Shown: one piece after another, positions 5,477-5,477 of the stretch
Numbering within the stretch: the first letter of the stretch is position 1
How the letters are laid out: every line of letters begins with the position of its first letter
DNA from: Bacteroidetes bacterium UBA2322
GTDB lineage: Bacteria > Bacteroidota > Bacteroidia > Chitinophagales > UBA2359
Direction of reading: 5' to 3'
DNA: 5,477 bases
Assembly: GCA_002345145.1 (NCBI GenBank)
Contig: DDVC01000035.1
Coordinates: 1-5,477, forward strand
Translations under genes and position numbers: made by a program
Notes under the pieces: model-generated
The model's database searches: none
The model's input: the letters and a program-made list of their open reading frames with translations, nothing else
Told to the model about the DNA's origin: nothing

Positions 5477-5477
5477 C

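Overview
This window looks like chromosomal DNA from a member of the Bacteroidota. The reasons are: TTG-N19-TAnnTTTG and TAnnTTTG promoter-like elements instead of sigma70 boxes; A-rich leaders without Shine-Dalgarno sequences before the start codons; heptanucleotide tandem repeats between genes; and protein families common in that phylum. The phylum call is an inference from these signs, and no rRNA or other marker gene is present. All four well-supported genes are on the + strand.

Layout, left to right. (1) 2-934 is the 3' part of a DUF2804 gene that runs off the left edge, followed by a probable intrinsic terminator. (2) 1081-2802 encodes a complete dynamin-like GTPase with its own well-formed promoter (1012-1041), a complete GTPase core with an unusual G4 motif, and a hydrophobic membrane-insertion hairpin. 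(3) 2803-3083 has no intact gene. It holds a wrecked four-helix-bundle (S23/IVS-type) gene whose pieces lie in three reading frames, bordered by three kinds of 7-bp tandem repeat (TTAGGGG, ACTTTTC, TCATAAC). (4) 3084-4391 encodes an SLC45-like sugar transporter of the major facilitator superfamily, closed by a strong perfect-stem terminator at 4421-4459. (5) 4392-4625 holds that terminator, a possible promoter and two inverted repeats in the leader of the next gene. (6) 4626-5327 encodes a VIT1/CCC1-family iron/manganese transporter whose alanine codon choice is very different from its neighbours, suggesting separate ancestry. (7) 5328-5477 holds overlapping weak hairpins and perhaps the tail of a minus-strand gene.

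The genes do not read as one operon. Each intact gene is set off by a terminator, its own promoter or a repeat-filled gap, and no shared pathway links a DUF2804 protein, a membrane-remodelling GTPase, a sugar transporter and a metal transporter. The most notable items are the solitary dynamin-like protein with its non-canonical G4 motif, the decayed four-helix-bundle gene packed between heptamer repeats, and the compositionally foreign VIT gene with a structured leader. I see no convincing new multi-gene system in this window.
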